Shown piece after piece: positions 25,130-35,400 of a stretch of 64,000 nucleotides of DNA. Within the stretch, counting starts at the first letter, position 1. Each line of letters starts with the position of its first letter. The stretch is from Piscicola geometra (lineage: Eukaryota > Annelida > Clitellata > Hirudinida > Piscicolidae), in the NCBI GenBank assembly GCA_943735955.1, contig OX030965.1, positions 1,226,701 to 1,290,700 on the forward strand, given 5' to 3'. The notes below the pieces were generated by a model. That model saw only the letters and a program-made list of their open reading frames with translations. It made no database searches and had not been told where the DNA came from. Made by a program: the position numbers and the translations under genes.

Positions 25130-25995
25130 ATGATGCAAATCGGCATCTCCATGCACTTCCCAGCTAAGCGAACACATTTTTTTATACTTACTTAATATAT
25201 TGTTTAACTTGTACAACATAAAATAAAAAATAATTGTAAACAATATTATTTTAAATTTTTTATTATTCAGTGTGAAAACGTTTTTCTCCTTGGTAAAGCA
25301 TAAACATATTTGGCATTTTTCGCATCGAACGCGGGATTGACCATTGCAACTAGGTAAACGACAGCGAAGTCATGTTGGCCAATGCCTACTTCCATATGTG
25401 CGAACATCGACAATAGACAAAGACTGTCCATGTCATCTCTTCTTCGTGATTTGAATTGGACTCTCTAAGCTTGGCCGACCTGCAGTTTTTATTTTGCTTT
25501 TGCTTGCTTTGCATAAACCTGCAATAGAAAGGAAGCAAAATATAAATTTACAGTAATTATTTATATTAGCTAGTTGAAACAAGGTTCCGATTTTAAAAAA
25601 CTGAGTAGGAGTTTTCAAATCCAGGATGTGAGAACCTAGACTCTCATCTCTTAAAAATTTTATTCTTTTTTAGTTTTCCACAGAAGTTGTCGTTTTGTTT
25701 TAGCTTTCACTTGTATGAAAGGTATGTCTTCAACGTCACTGCTTTTTTCATAACTTACATTACTATTTATAAAAGGCTTGTAGTCTTAATTACTCTCATT
25801 GTCATCAAACAGCTCACCTTCATCGCTTTCAATAGTAAGTATTCTAGCAATTTTTTTAGTTTTCAAACTTTTTTCCTTAAATGATTGAACATTCATGTTT
25901 ACAATCTGCAAAATCCACTGATTTGTTTTCACTGATTTATATTTTAGAAATAAAGCCCCGAGAGCTGCATGGTGATGCCATTTGGCATCGCATAT
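25130..25995 (-). mobile_element. piggyBac-like element remnant
   Basis: Two inverted blocks flank the region. At the left is TGATGCAAATCGGCATC followed by TCCATGCA. At the right, GATGCCATTTGGCATC preceded by TGCATGGT is the inverse arrangement. Each block contains a short palindrome. On the minus strand between them is a C-terminal piggyBac cysteine-rich domain. The exact TTAA-flanked ends were not identified, so the borders are approximate. Confidence 0.55.
25258..25500 (-). pseudogene. piggyBac transposase C-terminal cysteine-rich domain remnant
   Basis: On the minus strand one frame reads RCRLPSCNGQSRVRCEKCQI followed by CLCFTKEKNVF. This CxxxC...CxxCxxxLC spacing, after a basic GRPS... 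and RHWP stretch, is the C-terminal ring-finger-like domain of PGBD4-type piggyBac transposases. Stops and a frameshift separate the GRPSLESPIQ part from the cysteine block. No catalytic DDD region is present. Another, longer open frame on this strand is a shadow. Confidence 0.75.
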
Positions 25996-25999
25996 TTAT

Positions 26000-26450
26000 G
26001 TTTCAATCATAAACGAACCGTTTGTCCTAGCACTATGAAATAAATTTATTTATCAAGACAAATGATAAGATTATCTAGACATTTTTTATTTACTACTCAG
26101 ATGTTAAATGAGAACTCGTGAAAAAATGCCAAACTTGTGGATATAAGCTTGATTTCCGGAAGTGCTTAGATGAGGAACATAGATGATAAAAAATAGTAAA
26201 GTTAGGCGTTCTAGGAGGTTTAAAATCCTAGAAAATAATCTAATGATTTATTTCGGCATTGTTGACTTCATGAAAAATCATAGTGATGCCAATTGGTTAA
26301 AAGAACTTTTATGACAATTTTGTGTGTGAATAACTGGTAAATAAACTTTTGATAACTTTTATAACACCCTTTTAACTTAAATTGCATGACTCAATGAAGA
26401 TAATTTGCGGAAGAAGACGAAAGATTTTTCGTTAGTAAGAATGATGGTGC
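26000..26450. other. AT-rich DNA, nothing recognised
   Basis: No supported gene. Confidence 0.5.
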
Positions 26451-26454
26451 TGAA

Positions 26455-26815
26455 GTAGTGGAGTAGTGGAGTAGTGGAGTACTGTGGTAGTGAGGTACTG
26501 GGGTAGTCGAGCAGTGGAGTAGTGGAGTACTGTGGTAGTGAGGTACTGGGGTAGTGAGGTACTGGGGTAGTGAGGTAGTGGAGTACTGGGATAGTGGAGT
26601 ACTGGGGTAGTGGAGTACTGGGGTAGTGGGGTAGTGGAGTACTGGGGTAGTGGAGTACTGGGGTAGTGGAGTACTGGGGTAGTGGAGTAGTGGGGTAGTG
26701 GAGTACTGGGGTAGTGGAGTAGTGGGGTAGTGGAGTACTGGAGTAGTGAAGTACTGGGGTAGTGAAGTATTGGGGTACTGAGGTAGTGGGGTAGTGGGGT
26801 ACTGGGGTAGTGAGT
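26455..26815. repeat. 8/16-bp minisatellite (GTAGTGGAGTACTGGG type)
   Basis: About 360 bp of mixed 8-bp modules, GTAGTGGA, GTACTGGG and GTAGTGAG. A short block of the same modules reappears at 27943-27988, on the other side of the LINE fragment. Confidence 0.95.
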
Positions 26816-26889
26816 TTAGTTTAGTTAAGTTTAGTTTGGGGAGTTGAACCACGCAGATCTTTTGACCTCTATAACGGTTTTTAAAATAA

Positions 26890-27942
26890 ACACCTATATA
26901 TCTAATAATTATTATTATATAAAAAATATATATATATTTATGTTCATGTATATAAATTATTTTTTACTATTATGTCATAGTCGCACTTATAGTTGTACAC
27001 CATGAGATGGTTTTCCCAGTATTTATCTAATTTTATTTTAATTTTATCTGTATTTTCAGCTTTTACGATCTCATCAGGCAAGCTATTCCAAACTGTTACC
27101 ACTCTATGTGTATAAACATTTTTTTTTAATTCTTTTGGCACTGTTTTTTGGATAATTTTAGTGAATTTCCTCTTGATTGCCTTTTATTAAGTGTGAAAAT
27201 ATTTTCCGTTATAATACTGTCATATTTATTATTAAGTATTTTATAGGTTTCGATCATGTCCCCTCGAAGTCTTCGGTATTTTAATGTTGGCAACTTAATA
27301 GTTTTAAGTATATCATTATAAGTCTTGTCTTTTAGATAAGGTAGCATTTTAGAAGCCCTTCTTTGTACATTTTCTATGCAATCAATTTGATTTCTCAATG
27401 AAGAGCTACATACACTGCTGAGGTATTCTAGATGGGGCCTAACTATACCTTTAAATAATAATCTAAATGTTTTTGTATCAATAAATTTAAACTTTTTTCT
27501 TATTAGTCCTAATATTTGGTTAGCTTTATTTACTTGTTTTGTATGTGAATATCGAATTTTAAATTCTTGTCTATAATTACACCAAGGTTTTTGTCATGCT
27601 CTATACTTTCTAAAACTACCTGACTTCCTTCATAATCCTGCATAGAATAAACTCTTTCTTCCTTTTTATTTCTGTATATCTGCAATAGTTTACATTTATG
27701 TGGATGAAGTCTCAGGTCCCATTGCACACTCCATTCCACTACTTTGTTTATATCTTTTTGTAACCTTGTTTGGTCCTCTATTTCATTAATTTGTTGATAT
27801 ATTTTACAACCATCAGCGTACATAAATATATTTGAACTCACTCTCTCTGGCAGATCGTTGATAAAAAAAAAATAATAGACCCAAGACTGATCCTTGGGGA
27901 ATGCCACTTTTTACTTTTACCCATTGTGATTTAACACCATTA
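26890..27942 (-). pseudogene. 5'-truncated LINE (jockey/CR1-like) reverse transcriptase
   Basis: On the minus strand it begins KSQWVKVKSGIPQGSVLG, shifts frame at an A/T run, then reads INDLPERVSSNIFMYADGCK. The catalytic YADD is altered to YADG. It continues into RLHPHKCKLLQI, RASKMLPYLKDKTYNDILK and VVTVWNSLPDEIVKAENTDK, ending at a stop near 26944. A short TA-rich 3' end follows. The endonuclease and the N-terminal RT are missing (5' truncation). It sits between two blocks of the same minisatellite, so it probably inserted into the array. Confidence 0.85.
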
Positions 27943-27988
27943 AGGTAGTGGGGTAGTGGAGTAGTGGGGTACTGGGGTAGTAGAGTAG
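27943..27988. repeat. Minisatellite remnant on the far side of the LINE
   Basis: Five to six GTAGTGGG/GTACTGGG modules identical in type to the 26.46-26.8 kb array. Confidence 0.8.
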
Positions 27989-28069
27989 AATAAACGGTTT
28001 TGGGTATAGTATATTAAAATATTATAATCCTAAGCCTAAATAAAAATTACATTTAATTAGAATTTTTTT

Positions 28070-28258
28070 TGTGCAAATGCTGGTTGTTTTGAATCTGTCA
28101 AGGAATGGCCGCAGCAGACCAAGATGACCGCAGGGAATCAAGTGAGCTGCGACATAAAGGAGAAATCTTTCCATAGCAGCAGCAGTTCCAGCGTTGGCAA
28201 AGACTTCCCTTTCACCCTCTATCGCAGCCTCGGCACCAGTGGCAAGACAGAAAATTGA
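28070..28258 (+). CDS. Orphan exon-like open stretch, function unknown
   Basis: The plus frame is open from about 28070 to a TGA at 28256 and reads like normal protein (ESVKEWPQQTKMTAGNQVSC, then KDFPFTLYRSLGTSGKTEN). Its base composition is more balanced than the flanks. The first in-frame ATG is at 28124. It could be the last exon of a gene whose other exons I cannot find, or a retained fragment. The two minus frames I checked here are interrupted. I recognise no family. Confidence 0.3.
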   Translation, partial: CANAGCFESVKEWPQQTKMTAGNQVSCDIKEKSFHSSSSSSVGKDFPFTLYRSLGTSGKTEN

Positions 28259-28499
28259 GAAGAATGATGATTGTGTTTTGTGGTTTTGAGGAGGATGTAG
28301 TGATGATTGTGCTGTGGTATGAGTGTTGGTACTGTGGTGATGATTGAATTTTTATTGGTGGAGATTGTGATTTTTGGCGGTGATTGTCATGGTGGTGTGG
28401 GTGAGGTTGGACTATTGAGGTTGATTGTTTATTTATATATATATATTTAAATTGATAAATATACATATAATGGTAGTGGTCTAAAAACCGTTTTATTTA

Positions 28500-28562
28500 A
28501 CAAATTTATTTGAAAAGCGCTTTTGAATTAGACAAAAAGCGCTATATAAATGCCTGTGATTG
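28500..28562 (+). repeat. Short LINE/SINE 3' tail: hairpin variant
   Basis: AAGCGCTTTT...AAAAAGCGCT forms a stem, followed by ATATAAATGCCTGTGATTGA. It is a variant of the hairpin-tail element seen at 16.2, 23.0 and 60.7 kb. Confidence 0.55.
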
Positions 28563-29150
28563 ATTGGTGTGGCTCTATGCATGGTATTTTACGGTAGGTA
28601 GATAATCTAATGGTGATACCTGGTAGATTATGAGTGAATGAGATTTAGGAAAAGATCGAGCCCTCGAAAATGTAGGCATCATTTGTGGGCGCGGTATAAT
28701 ACTTATGCAATTAAACTTTAAAGAATAATTTTTTGGAAAAGTCTATAATTCCTTTAAAATGATACTCTAATTGAAAATTAACATAAAAAGTTATGAATAC
28801 TTGAAAAGAGATTTCAAGTGTCTAGACATAAACATTTAAAAAGTCGACCAATGATTCATTTCAGATTAGAAAAGTAAACACTTTAAAAGCTCTAAATTAC
28901 ATCTTTCGTCTCTATTATCGCTGTAAAATGTATAATGTTCAAGAATTGCAATGCGAAAAAACATAAAATCGTCCAAAATCACAGCAAATAAATAAATCTA
29001 AAACAAATGGAAGTTTTCATGATACGCTAAGTCGACTAAACCTTAAACTTGCTTCTATTTACCATTTACCATTACTTCTTATTTATTCATATTAGAAGAG
29101 AGATTAGTATAGCAAGGCACGTGTGCTGAAGGAAGCAGAAAGCCCTCCCG
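28563..29150. other. AT-rich DNA beyond the IVD 3' side, nothing recognised
   Basis: No supported gene. Confidence 0.5.
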
Positions 29151-29158
29151 TTGGAACA

Positions 29159-29423
29159 AGCCACCAGCCACTCCACCAGCCACTCCACCATACACTCCCC
29201 CAGCCACTCCACCATCCACTCCACCAGCCACTCCACCAGCCACTCCACCAGCCACTCCACCAGCCACTCCACCAGCCACTCCACCAGCCACTCCACCATC
29301 CACTCCACCAGCCACTCCACCAGCCACTCCACCAGCCACTCCACCAGCCACTCCACCATCCACTCCACCAGCCACTCCACCATCCACTCCACCAGCCACT
29401 CCACCATCCACTCCACCATCCAC
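29159..29423. repeat. 12-bp minisatellite beginning 2 bp after the IVD stop
   Basis: About 22 copies of CCACTCCACCAG (variants CCACTCCACCAT). In the IVD sense the array follows the TGA at 29426-29428 almost at once, so it would form the start of the 3' UTR. The open frames on both strands (GGVAGGV, PLHQPLHH) are repeat artefacts of the 3n unit length. Confidence 0.95.
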
Positions 29424-29425
29424 CC

Positions 29426-32400
29426 TCACGAATACTCGCCGTTCAGACTCCTCCCAATCACCAGCTTCCTTATTTCAGTCGTTCCAGCGCCTATCTCGTA
29501 CAACTTGGCGTCCCTGAGGAAGCGACCAGTGGGGTAGTCGTTGATGTAGCCGTTGCCTCCTGGTTGTTTGAGGGAAGGTTGTTTGAGGGAAGGTTGTTTG
29601 AGGGAAGGTTGTTTGAGGAAAGGTTGTTTGAGGGAAGGTTGTTTGAGGGAAGGTTGTTTGAGGGAAGGTTGTTTGAGGGAAGGTTGTTTGAGGGAAGGTT
29701 GTTTGAGGGAAGGTTGTTTGAGGGAAGGTTGTTTGGAGGGAAGGTTGTTTGGAGGGAAGGTTGTTTGGAGGGAAGGTTGTTTGGAGGGAAGGTTGTTTGA
29801 GGGAAGGTTGTTTGAGGGAAGGTTGTTTGAGGGAAGGTTGTTTGAGGGAAGGTTGTTTGGAGGGAAGGTTGTTTGGAGGGAAGGTTGTTTGAGGGAAGGT
29901 TGTTTGAGGGAAGGTTGTTTGAGGGAAGGTTGTTTGAGGGAAGGTTGTTTGAGGGAAGGTTGTTTGGAGGGAAGGTTGTTTGAGGGAAGGTTGTTTGAGG
30001 GAAGGTTGTTTGAGGGAAGGTTGTTTGAGGGAAGGTTGTTTGAGGGAAGGTTGTTTGAGGGAAGGTTGTTTGAGGGAAGGTTGTTTGAGGGAAGGTTGTT
30101 TGAGGGAAGGTTGTTTGGAGGGAAGGTTGTTTGAGGGAAGGTTGTTTGAGGGAAGGTTGTTTGGAGGGAAGGTTGTTTGGAGGGAAGGTTGTTTGAGGGA
30201 AGGTTGTTTGGAGGGAAGGTTGTTTGAGGGAAGGTTGTTTGGAGGGAAGGTTGTTTGAGGGAAGGTTGTTTGGAGGAAAGGTTGTTTGAGGGAAGGTTGT
30301 TTGAGGGAAGGTTGTTTGAGGGAAGGTTGTTTGAGGGAAGGTTGTTTGGAGGGAAGGTTGTTTGGAGGAAAGGTTGTTTGAGGGAAGGTTGTTTGAGGGA
30401 AGGTTGTTTGAGGGAAGGTTGTTTGAGGGAAGGTTGTTTGAGGGAAGGTTGTTTGAGGGAAGGTTGTTTGAGGGAAGGTTGTTTGGAGGGAAGGTTGTTT
30501 GGAGGGAAGGTTGTTTGAGGGAAGGTTGTTTGGAGGGAAGGTTGTTTGAGGGAAGGTTGTTTGGAGGGAAGGTTGTTTGAGGGAAGGTTGTTTGGAGGGA
30601 AGGTTGTTTGAGGGAAGGTTGTTTGGAGGGAAGGTTGTTTGAGGGAAGGTGGGTAGGAAGAGATTATAAAGAAGTCATAGTTTATTGATTGATTGATTGA
30701 GAAACAGGAACAGCTAGAGACAAGTAGAGAATTGGGTTCACGAACCCAGGAGCTGGATGGCATCGAGAGCACACATTGTCGCCATCTCTGCTGTGTACAA
30801 AATGACAGCTGCGCAGTCCTGTGGGTTAAAGTGAGAGTTTCTTTTATTGATTTTGTTTGGTGGCGTGTTGGAGTGGATGCTGCATGCATTGTTTGGGGAT
30901 GCCAGTTTGAAAGAGACACCTTGGAGGCGAGGTGTCCCTTGTCAAGGGCTCTAGCGATGGAGTAGAGGTAGGCGCGGGAGGTGTTGAGACGCACGTACAT
31001 GTCTGCCAACTTCGCCTGCACCATCTGCAGGGGTGCTCTAGAGTAGATTCAACCCTGATGGTGCTGTCCTGCTTGCACTCGCCTGGAAGGTGCCAATCCT
31101 CGCTCCAAACGCCTGTCTGTCGTGTGCATACTTGAAGGCCACGTCGCAAGCCGCCTGCATCAGACTGAAAAGATGATCTGTCGTTCACGAAAGGAACAGT
31201 CATTGGAAGCGACGAAAGGTATGAAAGACGAACCCAATGGGTCCTGCAGACAAGACCAGTCTTTCAATGTCGAGGCCACTCATCAGCACCTGCAATGGAG
31301 GCGAGTCACTGCAGTCCTCAATGCAGCGAACATGCCACTTTTCTCAAATACAAACCTTGACTCCTTTGTTGAGGGGGCCCACCAGATGACTCTCTGAGAA
31401 AGTTTGCGCCATGGACTCAACCAAATAGATTTATAAATTCTTTTTTTTGAGTTGAGAAATATTTGTTGATCGAGCGCACGCACCAGGCACGATGCAGTCC
31501 TCGAAGACGAGTTCACAAGTGCCCGAGCCTCGCATTCCCAGTTTGTCGAGTTTGGGAGACGTGCTGAAGCCTGGCATGCCCTGGTGTTGGAGTGGCAATG
31601 GTGGTGCTGCAATGGTGGTGGTGTGATGGTGAAACTGACAAAGGTGGATGATTGAGATGTGGAGAAGACATGGCTTGTGGCAAGTCTGAAGCAGGACCTT
31701 CTCGATGAGGAAGGCAGAGATGCCGTGCTGAGGCTTCGCGGAGGAGGGGTCAGTCTTGGCGTACACCACCAAGACGTCTGCCACTGGACCGTTCGTGATC
31801 CAGAACTTGCTGCCGTTGATGACGTACGAGTCGCCTGCAGGTTGAAATGGTGTCCATAACTTGTTGAATATGCATGAAGTCAAAAAAATTTTGCATACTA
31901 ATTGAAACTGAATGGAGTGAGTGTGGTGAGGTGGAAGGATGGAGTGAGTGTGGTGAGGTGGAAGGATGGAGTGAGTGTGGTGAGGTGGAAGGATGGAGTG
32001 AGTGTGGTGAGGTGGAAGGATGGAGTGAGTGTAGTGAGGTGGAAGGATGGAGTGAGTGTGGTGAGGTGGAAGAATGGTGTAAGTGTGGTGAGGTGGAAGG
32101 ATGGAGTGAGTGTGGTGAGGTTGAAGAATGGAGTAAGTGTGGTGAGGTTGAAGAATGGTGTAAGTGTGGTGAGGTTGAAGAATGGAGTGAGTGTGGTGAG
32201 GTTGAAGAATGGAGTGAGTGTGGTGAGGTGGAAGGATGGAGTGAGTGTAGTGAGGTTGAAGAATGGAGTAAGTGTGGTGAGGTTGAAGAATGGAGTGAGT
32301 GTGGTGAGGTTGAAGAATGGAGTGAGTGTGGTGAGGTTGAAGAATGGAGTGAGTGTAGTGAGGTTGAAGAATGGAGTAAGTGTGGTGAGGTTGAAGAATG

Positions 32401-35400
32401 GAGTGAGTGTGGTGAGGTTGAAGAATGGAGTGAGTGTAGTGAGGTTGAAGAATGGAGTAAGTGTGGTGAGGTTGAAGAATGGAGTGAGTGTGGTGAGGTG
32501 GAAGAATGGTGTAAGTGTGGTGAGGTTGAAGGATGGAGTGAGTGTAGTGAGGTTGAAGAATGGAGTAAGTGTGGTGAGGTTGAAGAATGGAGTAAGTGTG
32601 GTGAGGTTGAAGAATGGAGTGAGTGTGGTGAGGTTGAAGAATGGAGTAAGTGTGGTGAGGTTGAAGAATGGAGTGAGTGTGGTGAGGTTGAAGGATGGAG
32701 TGAGTGTGGTGAGGTTGAAGGATGGAGTAAGTGTGGTGAGGTGGAAGAATGGTGTAAGTGTGGTGAGGTTGAAGGATGGAGTAAGTGTGGTGAGGTTGAA
32801 GGATGGAGTGAGTGTGGTGAGGTTGAAGGATGGAGTGAGTGTGGTGAGGTTGAAGAATGGTGTAAGTGTGGTGAGGTTGAAGAATGGAGTAAGTGTGGTG
32901 AGGTTGAAGGATGGAGTGAGTGTGGTGAGGTTGAAGAATGGAGTAAGTGTGGTGAGGTTGAAGAATGGTGTAAGTGTGGTGAGGTTGAAGAATGGAGTGA
33001 GTGTGGTGAGGTTGAAGAATGGAGTAAGTGTGGTGAGGTTGAAGGATGGAGTAAGTGTGGTGAGGTGGAAGGATGGAGTAAGTGTGGTGAGGTGGAAGAA
33101 TGGAGTAAGTGTGGTGAGGTTGAAGGATGGAGTGAGTGTGGTGAGGTGGAAGGATGAAGTGAGTGTGGTGAGGTTGAAGAATGGTGTAAGTGTGGTGAGG
33201 TTGAAGAATGGTGAGGTTGAGGAATGGTGTAAGTGTGGTGAGGTTGAAGAATGGTGAGGTTGAGGAATGGTGTAAGTGTGGTGAGGTTGAAGGATGGAGT
33301 GAGTGTGGTGAGGTTGAAGAATGGTGTAAGTGTGGTGAGGTTGAAGGATGGAGTGAGTGTGGTGAGGTTGAAGAATGGAGTGAGTGTGGTGAGGTTGAAG
33401 AATGGAGTGAGTGTGGTGAGGTTGAAGAATGGAGTAAGTGTGGTGAGGTTGAAGGATGGTGTAAGTGTGGTGAGGTGGAAGGATGGAGTAAGTGTGGTGA
33501 GGTTGAAGGATGGTGTAAGTGTGGTGAGGTTGAAGAATGGAGTGAGTGTGGTGAGGTTGAAGGATGGAGTGAGTGTGGTGAGGTTGAAGGATGGTGTAAG
33601 TGTGGTGAGGTGGAAGAATGGAGTGAGTGTGGTGAGGTGGAAGGATGGTGTAAGTGTGGTGAGGTGGAAGGATGGAGTAAGTGTGGTGAGGTTGAAGGAT
33701 GGTGTAAGTGTGGTGAGGTTGAAGAATGGAGTGAGTGTGGTGAGGTGGAAGAATGGAGTAAGTGTGGTGAGGTTGAAGGATGGAGTGAGTGTGGTGAGGT
33801 TGAAGGATGGAGTAAGTGTGGTGAGGTTGAAGAATGGAGTGAGTGTGGTGAGGTTGAAGAATGGAGTGAGTGTGGTGAGGTTGAAGAATGGAGTAAGTGT
33901 GGTGAGGTTGAAGAATGGTGTAAGTGTGGTGAGGTTGAAGAATGGAGTAAGTGTGGTGAGATTGAAGAATGGAGTAAGTGTGGTGAGGTGGAAGGATGGT
34001 GTAAGTGTGGTGAGGTGGAAGGATGGAGTAAGTGTGGTGAGGTGGAAGGATGGTGTAAGTGTGGTGAGGTGGAAGGATGGAGTGAGTGTGGTGAGGTTGA
34101 AGAATGGTGTAAGTGTGGTGAGGTTGAAGAATGGAGTGAGTGTGGTGAGGTTGAAGAATGGAGTAAGTGTGGTGAGGTGGAAGGATGGTGTAAGTGTGGT
34201 GAGGTTGAAGAATGGTGTAAGTGTGGTGAGGTTGAAGAATGGAGTAAGTGTGGTGAGGTGGAAGGATGGAGTAAGTGTGGTGAGGTTGAAGAATGGAGTA
34301 AGTGTGGTGAGGTGGAAGGATGGAGTAAGTGTGGTGAGGTTGAAGGATGGAGTAAGTGTGGTGAGGTTGAAGAATGGAGTAAGTGTGGTGAGGTGGAAGG
34401 ATGGAGTAAGTGTGGTGAGGTTGAAGGATGGTGTAAGTGTGGTGAGGTTGAAGAATGGAGTGAGTGTGGTGAGGTGGAAGGATGGTGTAAGTGTGGTGAG
34501 GTTGAAGAATGGTGTAAGTGTGGTGAAGTGGAAGAATGGTGTAAGTGTGGTGAGGTTGAAGAATGGAGTAAGTGTGGTGAGGTTGAAGAATGGAGTAAGT
34601 GTGGTGAGGTTGAAGAATGGTGAGGTTGAAGAATGGTGTAAGTGTGGTGAGGTTGAAGGATGGAGTGAGTGAGAGAGACTAAGCAGTGGAGGTGTGTGCT
34701 TGTTGTCACTGGAGACGCTAACCCTTCTTGATGGCCGTAGTTCTCATCGACACCACGTCTGATCCTGCAGCGTTCATCAAGTAAATCAAATCTTAGTTGG
34801 CAGGATAAGATAAATTCGGCACTATAATACGAAGGAGCATATCCGACTCTTGATAAATTCGGCACTATAATACGAAGGAGCATATCCGACTCTTGATAAA
34901 TTCGGCACTATAATCCACCAACTCGTCCTCCCATCAGGCTCATTCCATAGAATTTCGACCAAAATAAATTCAATTTTACACCCCCCCCCTCAGAAATGTA
35001 TGAAACTTTTATATAATGCTTAGATACATTGTTTATCAAAATGAAAAATATAAAAATGCAATTTTTCAAAAGGTCGCCGAGTTATTGACCTTCAAAGTTC
35101 GCCTAGGTCAAAACCCCATCTCTATTCAACTTGAAATATCTCAGCCTATATTTATCAGAACAAATAATGCAATATACCGAATAAAGGCATTTGAATGTTC
35201 TATTTAAACATAAATTAATGGTTTAATTATAATATAATATTTTTTAGAGGTCAAAAGTTTGACCTTGAAATTTTTGATGTTGCCCCATATATTTTGTCAA
35301 TTTTTTTTCTCGTAACATTTTTCAAACATTCCTTCAATCATATAAAAAAAATTAAAAAGGTCCTATTTAAGAAAATATTTTTAATCAATTTTTTTCTTGA

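Noticed and set aside
25267..25461. 63-codon minus-strand exon-like frame (DDMDSLCLLSMFAHMEVGIG)
   Set aside because: An overlapping minus frame carries the piggyBac cysteine-rich signature, so this frame is its shadow.
29426..31024. 532-codon minus-strand frame
   Set aside because: Joins IVD exon 13 to exon 15 through the intronic 15/16-bp array. Exon 14 (30818-30746) and splice signals show the real structure.
31874..34672. 400+ codon plus-strand frames ([18 protein letters not shown] repeats)
   Set aside because: Minisatellite artefact from a unit length divisible by three.
31431..34883. 1150-codon minus-strand frame
   Set aside because: Mostly the 27-bp minisatellite read through. Only its ends contain true IVD exons 8 and 9, which have proper splice borders.
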